Assembly (NCBI GenBank): GCA_022826805.1
Contig: JAJDUH010000022.1
Span: forward strand, 26,657 to 90,656
Length of the DNA: 64,000 bases
Source: Candidatus Poribacteria bacterium
GTDB lineage: Bacteria > Poribacteria > WGA-4E > WGA-3G
Reading direction: 5' to 3'
In this document: positions 40,016 to 49,962 of the stretch, one piece after another
Numbering within the stretch: the first letter of the stretch is position 1
How the letters are laid out: each line of letters begins with the position of its first letter
The notes under the pieces: generated by a model
What the model saw: only the letters and a program-made list of their open reading frames with translations
What the model was told of the DNA's origin: nothing
Databases searched by the model: none
Made by a program: the position numbers and the translations under genes

Positions 40016-41512
40016 CTACCCAAAAATCGGAAATACATAAGGCACAAGCACTTGTTGATAGACTGTGATGCTCCCGAAGATTGAATAATACCCCGCGCAT
40101 AACACCAGTCCGATCTGTTTCCACAACGGGGCTTGTATCTCTGGCGGTAAAAATTTTCGGTTCACGTAGAGCGTATGTAACGCCGAGAATACGAGTAGAT
40201 ACCCGCCAATCGTTGCCGAGACCAAGATCATAAAGAACGGTTTAGCGAGATACATCGCAATAATACCCCAGATAATATAGACTGCCAGAATTGGATAATA
40301 GAGCCATTTTGCGCTGTGTTCACCCAAGTTTTGCGCACGCCTCACCCCGGTCCAAATAATATCGGTAAAACCGCGCGGCACACCATCTACACCACCAAGT
40401 TGCGTCGAAAATAGTACCCAGAAACCGCAGAGCAGTGTGAGATACCACATAACTCTACCGCCTTTTGCCTCAAGTCCCTCTGCTTGCATTGCCGCTGCCG
40501 ACCATTGTCCCATCTCCTGTCCTAAAGGCACATACTCCAAGGTCAGCATTGCGGGCAGTGCGATACCGACGAAACACCCGATCATCCAAATATAATACTG
40601 TTCAAAGCGGACATATTTCCACCACTCTTTGAAGCGTTGGAGATTTTCAGGTGTGATGCGAAACACTTTGCCCCAGTGTGAGAGTGTTACGTGCTGTCCA
40701 CCAATCATGGAGGGAATTGCACCAACAAGACTGCTCATGCCCCATCCCTTATCACGAACGTAGTGGGTAATTCCGACATTGCCTAAACCACCGCTACCCG
40801 CATACGCCGCAAACGCACCGACCAACAACCAATTGACCTGTCCATCTGCTCCTGCAGTAGGAAGTGCCCCGAAACTAAGGAAACCTTTAATAACTTTCCA
40901 CCATGTGCTTGGCGATACCATAAGCAGATCGACGATGACAAGATAGCCGATAATCCAAACCACCATAAAGAGTGATACCTTCTCAAGCGAGTTATAAATC
41001 TTGCCACCAAATAGCACAATCCCTAAACAGCTGAAAAAGATGAGATATGCAAACACACGGACCGTCCCACCATCTGCTTCTTGAGGCATATAGCCGAGCC
41101 ATGCCGCAGCGATTGCTGTCGCAGCCGTCATCGCCCAACCGGGCCAGATCCCGAAAAAGTTTATACCTGAATAGAAAGTCATCCAGAAAGGCGCACCTGG
41201 TTTGCACCGCATGTAACCGCTCATCATCGGTTCGCCAGTGTAAAGCGTATAGCGAATCGCTTCTGTATTCAGGACTACCTGAAGCAGAATAGCGATTGTC
41301 GCAATCCAGAGCAATCTACCTCCGTATTGTGCGGTAATCGCAGGACCCAGCAGCCACTCACCACTTCCAATTGAACCACCTAACGCAATAATGCCAGGAC
41401 CCAAGATATTCCGAAACGCTTTTCCAAATTGATATGGGGGAGGCGCGGGTAAGTCGTCAACTTCCCAATCAGGAAGCGCACCACCGTCTACAGTTTCTTT
41501 CGTTTCTGCCAT
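40016..41512 (-). CDS. Nramp-like divalent metal/ion transporter family membrane protein
   Basis: Multi-TM; ILGPGIIALGGSIGSGEWLLGPAITAQYGGRLLWIA; Nramp-like N-terminal pattern. Confidence 0.75.
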   Translation of the reverse strand: MAETKETVDGGALPDWEVDDLPAPPPYQFGKAFRNILGPGIIALGGSIGSGEWLLGPAITAQYGGRLLWIATIAILLQVVLNTEAIRYTLYTGEPMMSGYMRCKPGAPFWMTFYSGINFFGIWPGWAMTAATAIAAAWLGYMPQEADGGTVRVFAYLIFFSCLGIVLFGGKIYNSLEKVSLFMVVWIIGYLVIVDLLMVSPSTWWKVIKGFLSFGALPTAGADGQVNWLLVGAFAAYAGSGGLGNVGITHYVRDKGWGMSSLVGAIPSMIGGQHVTLSHWGKVFRITPENLQRFKEWWKYVRFEQYYIWMIGCFVGIALPAMLTLEYVPLGQEMGQWSAAAMQAEGLEAKGGRVMWYLTLLCGFWVLFSTQLGGVDGVPRGFTDIIWTGVRRAQNLGEHSAKWLYYPILAVYIIWGIIAMYLAKPFFMILVSATIGGYLLVFSALHTLYVNRKFLPPEIQAPLWKQIGLVLCAGYYSIFGSITVYQQVLVPYVFPIFG

Positions 41513-41576
41513 ATTTTTCTCTTCCCTCCTCAGGTTTTAATTGCGATCAAGGCATAGACGCGTTGTTGCCTGTCTA

Positions 41577-42602
41577 CTACCACTCCCAACAGATTGGGAC
41601 ACCTAACTTCTCAGCAATGCCGGCAAGACCCTTTAGATGGTCTACGTGGATCGGAATGCCGTTTTCAAGGTAGTTATCATAGTTATTCCACTCGATTTCA
41701 CCGGGCAGATAGGCTTGCTCTACGCCCTCCGCCGTTTTCGAGGTGTGAATTTTGCCGATACCCCGCTGGATTTCCTCAACATAACCGCCGTAATCCGTAA
41801 AACTCGCAACGTTCATTGCGAAAAAGAAGTGTTCAGACGGCTCGCCCGATTTATTGCAAGCCATCAAACCGCCGCTCAAAGGTCCGGCGAGGATGCCCAT
41901 AACAAATGCCAAGCCGTAACCCCGTGGTCCCGCAGCAGGTGCGAGAAAACGTCCCTTCTCTGGGTCGCTTGTAGGTTGACCAGTCTCATCTATAAGCCAC
42001 CCTTCGGGAATCGGCTTGCCATACATCCGCAGTGTGCCGATTTTCCCCCACGCCGAGACACCACACGCCATGTCCAACACGACCGGATGTCCATCGCCAG
42101 TAGGCAGCGCATAACTCATCGCGTTGTTCGCAACTACGGCTTCCGCACCACCCGGAGCCACAATAGAGGCTCCCCCTGTGTTCGTTGTTGAGAATCCGAG
42201 CATCTGGTTCGATGCCGCCATGATTGAGTAGCACGCCGCTGCACCGAAGTGTCCAGCGTTGCGAACCCCTGCAGCTGCAATACCGGTCGTTTTGGCTTTT
42301 GCTATGGCTGTTTCCATCGCCAACGTACTTGCCAGATGTCCCATCCCATTATCGCCATCAACAACAGAGAAACTCGGTCCCTCTGTAACAATGCTGAGAT
42401 CGGGTTGTGGGTTCATTTTCCCCTCAATAACAAGATTGAGGTAGCCCGGCAAGGCGCGTGTGCCGTGTGAATGCACACCGCGTAAGTCTGTCTGTACCTG
42501 ATGGCTCGCGACCGTCTCTCCATCTTCCGAACGCAATCCTGCCTTTTCACAAAGCGTTCGAGCGAAATCGTGTAACTTCGCTGAATCTACCACAATTTCC
42601 AT
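41577..42602 (-). CDS. Ldh family (malate/L-lactate dehydrogenase-like) oxidoreductase
   Basis: DLRGVHSHGTRALPGYL, VDGDNGMGHLAS, GPRGYGLAFVMGILAGPLSGG; ORF opens at 42620. Confidence 0.92.
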   Translation of the reverse strand: MEIVVDSAKLHDFARTLCEKAGLRSEDGETVASHQVQTDLRGVHSHGTRALPGYLNLVIEGKMNPQPDLSIVTEGPSFSVVDGDNGMGHLASTLAMETAIAKAKTTGIAAAGVRNAGHFGAAACYSIMAASNQMLGFSTTNTGGASIVAPGGAEAVVANNAMSYALPTGDGHPVVLDMACGVSAWGKIGTLRMYGKPIPEGWLIDETGQPTSDPEKGRFLAPAAGPRGYGLAFVMGILAGPLSGGLMACNKSGEPSEHFFFAMNVASFTDYGGYVEEIQRGIGKIHTSKTAEGVEQAYLPGEIEWNNYDNYLENGIPIHVDHLKGLAGIAEKLGVPICWEW

Positions 42603-42735
42603 AACATTTTCTCCAATCATGAATTATCTGCCTATTCTAACAGAGAAGGTATTATAGATCAAGCGTAATCTAACAATAAATCCTTGACGCGATGTTCCAT
42701 CTCAGGCTAAAATGAGAAGCGGAGGATAAACAGTC

Positions 42736-44043
42736 ATGTCGCAAAAAGGCGTATCGTTCGTTGCCTATCTCCTAATCGTTTTTGTTAGCATCGCGTCGGA
42801 TGTTATTGCACAAACCCCTCAAGACCTCTACGCCAGCGGTATGCAAGCCGCACGTCGAAGCGAATATCCGCAGGCACTTCAATATCTTCACCGTGCAATT
42901 GATTTGCATCCAGAATTTGCTAACGCACACGCCGCCTTAGGCACAATTTACCTCCAGCTTGGTGATTTTCCTGCCTCTGAAGAAGCACTCACACGCGCAC
43001 TGCATATAGCCCCCGGTCTGATGCAGGCTGAATCCAACCTCGCCTTGCTCTACGCGAAAACCGAGCGTTTTGATGATGCCATCCGAGTGTATCGGAATCT
43101 TACCCAAAAACATCCGGAATCACTGCCAGTATGGCTCGGTATCGCATCTGCCTATCAGAAAGTGGATCAATTCGAGGAAGCGGTTGAAGCCTATCACGAA
43201 AGCCTCAAACGTTCCCCCAACCATCCCACCGCGATGACCAATCTCGCCTCCTGCTATGAAGCCGTCAAACAGCAGGAGAGGGCGATCCAGTACTACAAAG
43301 CCGCATTAACCCAAGCGCCAAACCTCCCAATGGCGAACGGCAATTTAGGTGCTATCTACCAAAAACAGGGAGAGTTAGATAAAGCACTTCCGCTTTTAGA
43401 AAAGGCTGTCCGTTACGATCCACAATTTACTGCCGCTCGCTATTGCCTCGGCTTAGTGCTCATGAAGAAACGCGAATTTCAACGCGCCGCTATGGAGTAC
43501 CAACGCGTTATCTCGCAACAGAATGACCACGTTGGGGCATACTATAACCTCGCGCAAGCACTCTTCCGACTTAAACAACCAGAAGAGGGTAAACGCGCTA
43601 TGGAAATCTACCGCCAACTCAACGCAATCGCGCAAGAGATTGATGACCGTGAACGCGCCATTCTCATTGAACCTAACAACCCATTGAAGCAATACCAACT
43701 TGGGCTTGTTTACGCAAAACATGGAAAGATTGACAAGGGAATCTTGGCATTTCAGGTAGCCTTGGAATTGGATGCCAATGCCCACTATGCACTAAATGCC
43801 TTAGCGAGGCTTTACATTTTGCAAAACGTCCAATTACAAGATGCCATCACATACGCCAAAAAAGCGTTTAACCTAACACAAGCACCGCAATACATGCAGA
43901 CACTCGCGCTGGCTTATTTTCAGGCCGGCAAACGTGAAGATGCCCTAAAAGCAATTCAGACTGCGGTCGAAATGGAACCCGAAAATGAGGCTTTTCAACG
44001 GACTTTGACAAGGATGAGGGAGGCAAATGAAAAGACGAAATAA
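42736..44043 (+). CDS. Tetratricopeptide repeat protein with signal peptide
   Basis: Many TPR units, e.g. YPQALQYLHRAIDLHPEFANAHAALGTIYLQLGDFPASEEAL. Confidence 0.92.
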   Translation: MSQKGVSFVAYLLIVFVSIASDVIAQTPQDLYASGMQAARRSEYPQALQYLHRAIDLHPEFANAHAALGTIYLQLGDFPASEEALTRALHIAPGLMQAESNLALLYAKTERFDDAIRVYRNLTQKHPESLPVWLGIASAYQKVDQFEEAVEAYHESLKRSPNHPTAMTNLASCYEAVKQQERAIQYYKAALTQAPNLPMANGNLGAIYQKQGELDKALPLLEKAVRYDPQFTAARYCLGLVLMKKREFQRAAMEYQRVISQQNDHVGAYYNLAQALFRLKQPEEGKRAMEIYRQLNAIAQEIDDRERAILIEPNNPLKQYQLGLVYAKHGKIDKGILAFQVALELDANAHYALNALARLYILQNVQLQDAITYAKKAFNLTQAPQYMQTLALAYFQAGKREDALKAIQTAVEMEPENEAFQRTLTRMREANEKTK

Positions 44044-45709
44044 CAGTGTTCGCATCTGTCTTCTTATCCTCTTCACAGTTTTCGCACGAAGTGCCACGGC
44101 TTCTCCTACAGATTCGCACACCGGTATCCAGTTCGTTGATGTAACGCAGGAAGCGGGTATCCACTGGAAACACGTGGATGGACGCAGTGGACAAAAATAT
44201 TTTATGGAGACGCTCGGTTCTGGGGCCGCTTTTTTTGACTACGACGCTGACGGCGACGCTGATTTGTATTTCGTTAACGGTGCTCCGCTCCCTGGCTACA
44301 TCACTGAAGAAACCCCTACCAATCGTCTCTATCGGAATAACGGCGATGCCACCTTTACTGATGTCACTAAAGTAGCTGGTGTCGGAGATACCGGTTATGG
44401 ACACGGATGTGCCGTTGGCGATTACAATAATGATGGACAACTGGATCTTTATGTCACAAACTACGGCACCAATCGTCTCTATCGAAATAACGGTGATGGC
44501 ACGTTTACAGATGTCGCCGAGGCTGCAGGTGTGACCGAATCACGTTGGAGCACCAGTTGTGCTTTCGCTGACTATGACCGCGATGACGACCTTGATCTCT
44601 ACGTCGTCAACTACATTGTCTTTGACATTGCTGTAAATCCGTGGTGTGGTCTTAAGGAGAAGGATCTCCGTGCCTATTGCGAACCCGATAATTTTCCCGC
44701 ACAATCGGATACCCTCTATCGGAATAACGGCGATGGCACGTTTACCAACGTTACCAAGTCAGCGGGCATTTACAATACAACTGGCAAGGGATTAGGTGTT
44801 GTCTGGGGCGACTATAATAACGACGGTACACCCGACATCTACATCGCCAATGATTCTACGGAAAACCTGTTTTACCGTAATAACGGCGATGGCACTTTTG
44901 AGGAAATCGGTTTCATGGTCGGAGTGGCGCTCAGTGAAGACGGTGCCGCTGAAAACGGTATGGGAACAGCGTTTGGCGATTGGAATAACGATGGGTGGTT
45001 CGATCTCACTGTCACCAATTATGCCCAACAGACAAACACCCTCTATCATAACGATACGGACGGCTTTTTCACAGATGCAACCGCCACCACAAAAACGGCA
45101 CAGGTCACCTATCCATATCTCGGTTGGGCAACCGCCTTTGTTGATTATGATAATGATGGGTATCAAGATCTCTTCGTCGCCAACGGACATCTGCACGAGA
45201 ATCTCGCTGAACTTGGACAGGAAGGGACTTATGGGCAACGCAATCTCTTTTTCAGAAATAACCGTGATGGAACCTTTACCGAGTCCTCTGAAACCCTTGG
45301 TGCTGGTATGAAACTTGAAGATGTAAGTCGTGGGGCTACCTTTGCAGACTACGATTTAGATGGCGACATTGATGTTGTAGTAACGAATTCCAACACGCCA
45401 CCTCGGATTTTACGTAACGATGGCGGTAACCGAAAAAACTGGCTGCAAATTCGATTAATTGGGAGGAGCGGTTCCACGGATGCAATCGGCACGCGTGTTG
45501 AGATAACCACCGGCGGACTCACACAGACCCGTGAGGTGAGGAGTGGAGATGGCTATCTCTCACAACGCGATCTCACCCTCCATTTCGGGATTGGGGATTA
45601 TGAACAGGTAGACAGTATCGTCGTACGCTGGCAAAACGGGATGGAACAGTCAATTAGAGGTATTGCTGCAAATCAGGTGCTTTCTCTTAAGGAGAACGGA
45701 AATGAGTAA
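44027..45709 (+). CDS. CRTAC1-like FG-GAP/VCBS repeat protein with ASPIC/UnbV C-terminus
   Basis: Repeated LYRNNGDGTFTDVxxxAGV and GDYNNDGxxDLYVxN; C-terminal IGTRVEITTGGLTQTREVRSGDGYLSQ. Confidence 0.93.
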   Translation: MKRRNNSVRICLLILFTVFARSATASPTDSHTGIQFVDVTQEAGIHWKHVDGRSGQKYFMETLGSGAAFFDYDADGDADLYFVNGAPLPGYITEETPTNRLYRNNGDATFTDVTKVAGVGDTGYGHGCAVGDYNNDGQLDLYVTNYGTNRLYRNNGDGTFTDVAEAAGVTESRWSTSCAFADYDRDDDLDLYVVNYIVFDIAVNPWCGLKEKDLRAYCEPDNFPAQSDTLYRNNGDGTFTNVTKSAGIYNTTGKGLGVVWGDYNNDGTPDIYIANDSTENLFYRNNGDGTFEEIGFMVGVALSEDGAAENGMGTAFGDWNNDGWFDLTVTNYAQQTNTLYHNDTDGFFTDATATTKTAQVTYPYLGWATAFVDYDNDGYQDLFVANGHLHENLAELGQEGTYGQRNLFFRNNRDGTFTESSETLGAGMKLEDVSRGATFADYDLDGDIDVVVTNSNTPPRILRNDGGNRKNWLQIRLIGRSGSTDAIGTRVEITTGGLTQTREVRSGDGYLSQRDLTLHFGIGDYEQVDSIVVRWQNGMEQSIRGIAANQVLSLKENGNE

Positions 45710-46100
45710 CACAGTGGATGCTCTTGAACGGCACTATTGGAAAGCAGTAACATTTCTTGTGATACTGATTTTAGCTGGCACCGGTTTTTGGGGTGTCCGA
45801 CGCTACGCACCTACACTGTTTCTTGGAGAACCGGATCTGATCGCTGTGCCGAACACACAGCGTCCGCAGGATAGCACAATAGAATCTATCGTATCCAACA
45901 AACCCGCGCTTCTTAATATCAATACCGCCTCCGCAAAAGAGCTCCAGACGCTCCCCAGCGTGGGCGAACGAATGGCGAAACGGATTATCGACTATCGCAC
46001 ACAGCACGGCGATTTTGCCAGTGTCGATGCCCTTCAAGATGTCAAAGGTATCGGTCCGAAGACTATAGGGAAGTTAAGACCTTTTATTCGTGCCAGATAG
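45702..46100 (+). CDS. ComEA-like helix-hairpin-helix protein
   Basis: LLNINTASAKELQTLPSVGERMAKRIIDYRTQHGDFASVDALQDVKGIGPKTIGKLRPFI; ORF opens at 45663. Confidence 0.92.
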   Translation: MSNTVDALERHYWKAVTFLVILILAGTGFWGVRRYAPTLFLGEPDLIAVPNTQRPQDSTIESIVSNKPALLNINTASAKELQTLPSVGERMAKRIIDYRTQHGDFASVDALQDVKGIGPKTIGKLRPFIRAR

Positions 46101-46110
46101 ATTGGCTTTT

Positions 46111-46677
46111 TTATCGAATATCTATCCTACTGCTCTCTGTGAAAATGTGCTGCATCGGAACATCCCACGCTTGCGGGAATGTATCCTCGACCATCTGTAT
46201 CTGATACGCCAGTCCCACGCTAACAACGTGCGGACACTTCGCGAGGAACTTATCGTAGAAACCCTTGCCGTATCCGAGACGATAGCCGTTGTAATCAAAG
46301 GCGATACCGGGGACAATGATAAGTTGCAGCTGAGCGGTTGGAAGGATTGGGCAGGTTGCATTCGGCTCTAACATACCGTAACGGTGCCGAACGAGCTCTG
46401 TTTTGGGGTCTCGAATCCGGTGGGGTGTGAGTTCTAACTGATGTGTATCTACAACGGGGGCACAGACTACCTTTTCTTGGCGAAGTAAGAGGCCGAGCAA
46501 ACCGAAAGTTTCTACCTCGCTTCTCATGCTCAGATAGGGCATCACAGCATCAAAACCTTCACTTTGTATCCAACTGGCAAGGGAATTGACGATCCTTCGA
46601 CTGAGTTTACTTCGAACTGCCTCTGCGAGTCCATCACGTCGGTGGAGTGTTTCGGCACGGACGCGTTCCCGTTCCAT
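46111..46677 (-). CDS. fau: 5-formyltetrahydrofolate cyclo-ligase
   Basis: VPGIAFDYNGYRLGYGKGFYDKFL signature. Confidence 0.93.
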   Translation of the reverse strand: MERERVRAETLHRRDGLAEAVRSKLSRRIVNSLASWIQSEGFDAVMPYLSMRSEVETFGLLGLLLRQEKVVCAPVVDTHQLELTPHRIRDPKTELVRHRYGMLEPNATCPILPTAQLQLIIVPGIAFDYNGYRLGYGKGFYDKFLAKCPHVVSVGLAYQIQMVEDTFPQAWDVPMQHIFTESSRIDIR

Positions 46678-46705
46678 TTCTCATTCCTCGGTCCCAGTTG
46701 ATTGA

Positions 46706-46993
46706 TTACTTGTGATACCGCACTTTTCCGCAAACCTCTACAGTATCAACAATCGCCATGATTACGGCATCAACCGGTTTGTTGCTTGTCACCTGCGTCT
46801 GCCGCGCCGAGCTACCCGTTGCAATAAGTACAATCTCACCAATACCCGCACCGACTGCATCCACAGCAACCGTGTATTTCCGGTCAATTTCGCCATTCAG
46901 ATTCACGTCTTGGACAATCATCAACTTGCTTCCGATCAGTTTTTCATCTTTCTGCGTTGCGACGACTGTCCCTGTAACTTTTCCAAGGGTCAT
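46706..46993 (-). CDS. EutN/CcmL family bacterial microcompartment vertex protein
   Basis: MTLGKVTGTVVATQKDEKLIGSKLMIVQDVN...VAVDAVGAGIGEIVLIATGSSARQT...PVDAVIMAIVDTVEV. Confidence 0.92.
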   Translation of the reverse strand: MTLGKVTGTVVATQKDEKLIGSKLMIVQDVNLNGEIDRKYTVAVDAVGAGIGEIVLIATGSSARQTQVTSNKPVDAVIMAIVDTVEVCGKVRYHK

Positions 46994-47235
46994 TTAGTTA
47001 AAAACCTTTCGTATTGGGTAAGTGTGGGCTTTCCCCTTCGCCATTTTTCCCAGCATCACCGAATTTGAGATAGTTCGCTTTAGCCTATTGATGGTAATTA
47101 TACGCGAAATTCACTGAAATTTCAAGCGATAATCTAAACGCTACCTCATAAGGCTTGTTTTATTCCCTGTATCTTCTGTATCTCATAAAGTGCATCCAAA
47201 AATATGTATAAACAATAAGGCCATCTGTTGGCTGC

Positions 47236-47303
47236 ACTGTAGGAGGGAATTCTAAATTGTGCTACAAAGCACAATTTGTCTTAGTTTTACATTTCCCGAC
47301 TAC
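47236..47303. repeat. Nested hairpin module: outer CTGTAGGAGGGAA/TTTCCCGACTAC arms, inner AAATTGTGCT-ACAA-AGCACAATTT + gtcttagttttacatt
   Basis: Inner hairpin at 47253-47276; related to 39931-39968. Confidence 0.6.
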
Positions 47304-47313
47304 TGGTTCCGTT

Positions 47314-47362
47314 GGCGAGGTTTTCTAATCTTGCCTACCGACAACTGACAACCAAAGACCAA
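47314..47362. repeat. GGCGAGGTT hairpin-like copy followed by period-7 AACTGAC repeat
   Basis: ggcgaggttttctaatcttgcctaccgacaactgacaaccaaagaccaa. Confidence 0.5.
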
Positions 47363-47432
47363 GTGAAATTGAAAACGGACATCTAATATGTTAACCTATT
47401 TATAATTGTAGTCTTTGCCATTTTCTTTCCAA

Positions 47433-48569
47433 ATGCAACACTTATCTCAGTCGGAGGACAACTTGAGTCAGAATCACGCCGATATCATCATCATCGGCGG
47501 CGGCATCATCGGATGTGCTGTCGCTTACAACTTGGCTAAACGGAATGTGAAACCGCTTCTCATAGATAGAGCATCTACCGTCGGCACAGAAGCTTCTTGG
47601 GCAGGCGCAGGGATTCTAACCTCACACGCCTCGACGCATGAACCTTATCCTGAGTTGTGTCGCGCGAGTCTTGCCCTTTACCCATCGTTGGCAGAAGAAC
47701 TCCGCACCGAGACGCAGATAGATATTGAGTTCATTCAATCTGGAACGCTGTCGGTTTTCTTCAACGCCGCTGAAGCAGCAGGACTCATCGGTCTCGCGGA
47801 CCGGCGGGTAAAGAAAGGCTTTTCAACCGAAGTCTTAACAGCCGAGCAGGCGTGGGAATTAGAACCCACGCTTTCAAGATCTATTGTAGGAGCAGTCCTA
47901 TTTCCTGAGGACGCACAAGTCCGCAACCCCAAGATGGTCACCGCGCTCGCAAAGGGTGCAGCGAAACTCGGTGCGAAATTCCAATTGGGCAACCCTGTTA
48001 CTGGTTTCCTCCGGGAGAACGGTCGCGTTACGGGTGTCGTCGTAAACGGCGAAGCCTTATACGCTGATGCTTTTGTGATTGCCAACGGGTGTTGGGCAGG
48101 CGAACTCACCGCTCAACTTGATACTCCAATGGAGATTGGACCCGCGAAAGGACAGATCGTACTTGTTGAAGCAATGCCGCTAACTTTCCAGCATATTGTT
48201 GATGGACTCGGTATCTACATTGTCCCGAGAGCAGATGGCAGGATCCTACTCGGCGCGACGGTCGAATTTGTCGGTTATGACAAAAGCACAACAGTTGATG
48301 GAACCAAGCAGATGATTGACGCAGGTGTTACCATCGCGCCCCAACTCGCACACAGCACTTTCGTGCAAACGTGGGCAGGTTTACGTCCGTATACCAGGAA
48401 GGGACCCCTTCTCGGCTATCTGCCGGGGTATGACAACGTTATTTTGGCATCTGGACATTTCAAAAACGGAATTCTCCTTGCACCAATCACAGGGCAGCTC
48501 ATAGCCGAACTTCTCACAACAGGACAACCTTCGATGTCCTTGGAACCGTTTCAGCCAGTTGAAGTGTAA
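47433..48569 (+). CDS. thiO: Glycine oxidase ThiO-like FAD-dependent oxidoreductase
   Basis: DIIIIGGGIIGCAVAYNLAKRNVKPLLIDR...GTEASWAGAGIL...TWAGLRPYTRKGPLLGYLPGYDNVILASGHFKNGILLAPITGQLIAELL; start could be TTG 47463 with SD GGAGG. Confidence 0.9.
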   Translation: MQHLSQSEDNLSQNHADIIIIGGGIIGCAVAYNLAKRNVKPLLIDRASTVGTEASWAGAGILTSHASTHEPYPELCRASLALYPSLAEELRTETQIDIEFIQSGTLSVFFNAAEAAGLIGLADRRVKKGFSTEVLTAEQAWELEPTLSRSIVGAVLFPEDAQVRNPKMVTALAKGAAKLGAKFQLGNPVTGFLRENGRVTGVVVNGEALYADAFVIANGCWAGELTAQLDTPMEIGPAKGQIVLVEAMPLTFQHIVDGLGIYIVPRADGRILLGATVEFVGYDKSTTVDGTKQMIDAGVTIAPQLAHSTFVQTWAGLRPYTRKGPLLGYLPGYDNVILASGHFKNGILLAPITGQLIAELLTTGQPSMSLEPFQPVEV

Positions 48570-49032
48570 CGGAAACTTTAACGGCACGCCGAAGATTTTT
48601 AGGTAAATGTAACTATTTTTTAATTTTAAATGAATTGTTTTTCAATGTGTGGATTAAACTATTAAGAGTTTTTTATTGTCAAAAAAAAGGGCATCAAATA
48701 TTACCCCTATCTGATAACTAACCTATGGAGGATAAATTGTAAAATGTTTCAATACGTTTTGTGTTTAACGGAGGCAACGCCTCATGCTTGGACGATTAGC
48801 AGAAACGTCCGGGATAACGGAAGCGGCGGAAGTGAACGAGATTGTAATTTAAGAGATCGCACTTCCTTGAAAGCACAGGCATCTAAAACTGCCCACGTGT
48901 TCCGTTGTTGGATTAGGACTCAATTATGGAGAAGGCACAGACCGAGGAGTGAACAAGCAGGCATCCTCCGTTATGGAAGACAAGGAGGGTTGTACGCCTT
49001 CGCTTGAGATGCTCCTCTTTGAGGAGACAAGC

Positions 49033-49623
49033 ATGATACAGACTGATGAGCAGTTGATGCTCTCTGTAAAGGATGGAAACAGAGACGCATTCCAAATCCT
49101 AACCGAACGTCATTACGCAAACACTTTGAACTTTATCTATCGGTTTGTCAAAAATCGACCCCTTGCGGAAGATCTTTGCCAGGAAACGTTCCTACGATTA
49201 TGGCGCTGCGTACCAACGTACCGCCCAATCGCAAAATTCAGAACATTCCTTTATCACATCGCCAAAAATCTCTGTTTGAAACAGTTGGCAAAAGAGCAAA
49301 GGACACCCCAGATAGAATCACTGGATATACACTATGGAGATAATGATGAAAACTTTCACCCAATCGCTGTCGCAATTGCGGATACACAATATTCACCAGA
49401 GGCACTGCTCATTGCCAAAGAGACTTATGAGGCGATCCAGACTGCAATCAATAAACTGTCTAAAGAACACCAAATAGTGTTCCAACTAACAGAACTTCAA
49501 GGATTGTCGTATCAAGAGGTCGCTGAAATTGTCCAATGTCCGATTGGTACCGTTGCCTCCCGCAAAAATGCTGCTATTCGACAACTCCGAAAGTTTTTAG
49601 CTCCGTACCGCGCAAATGTTTAA
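49033..49623 (+). CDS. RNA polymerase sigma factor, ECF subfamily
   Basis: DAFQILTERHYANTLNFIYRFVKNRPLAEDLCQETFLRLWRC...LTELQGLSYQEVAEIVQCPIGTVASRKNAAIRQLRKFL; ORF opens at 48949. Confidence 0.93.
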   Translation: MIQTDEQLMLSVKDGNRDAFQILTERHYANTLNFIYRFVKNRPLAEDLCQETFLRLWRCVPTYRPIAKFRTFLYHIAKNLCLKQLAKEQRTPQIESLDIHYGDNDENFHPIAVAIADTQYSPEALLIAKETYEAIQTAINKLSKEHQIVFQLTELQGLSYQEVAEIVQCPIGTVASRKNAAIRQLRKFLAPYRANV

Positions 49624-49702
49624 AAGCACGCGGCATTTCTTTCACTAAACCAATCGATGGCGGATATATCTATCCGCCATCACAATAAGCCTACATTTTG
49701 CT

Positions 49703-49722
49703 GGCGAGGTTAAAACCTCGCC
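49703..49722. repeat. Perfect palindrome GGCGAGGTTAAAACCTCGCC
   Basis: Seen directly; same family as 54976, 57076 and 57986. Confidence 0.7.
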
Positions 49723-49962
49723 TATTTTCTTCAGGAGATTCTGGTATCATCAAGGGGTGCTGGCATTGCCAGGCTTGTACCTTCTCTGCCAAAGATAGAT
49801 GCCCCACCTGAGTGAGTTCAGAGATACCTTGATTCCAGAAAATAGCGGAACAATTCGCAGGGTTGTATTGATATTTAATGCTGCGCATTGTATAATGATG
49901 GGCATGAGGCAGATCAAATTGCAAAACATCCAAACTGACATTACAGAAAGGCATATAGGACA

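Noticed and set aside
41637-42191. 184-aa + strand ORF inside the Ldh-family gene
   Set aside because: Antisense shadow of a strongly supported minus-strand gene.
44796-45311. 171-aa alternate-frame ORF inside the CRTAC1-like gene
   Set aside because: Produced by the repetitive sense sequence (AATAACGATGG repeats) in another frame; no domain.
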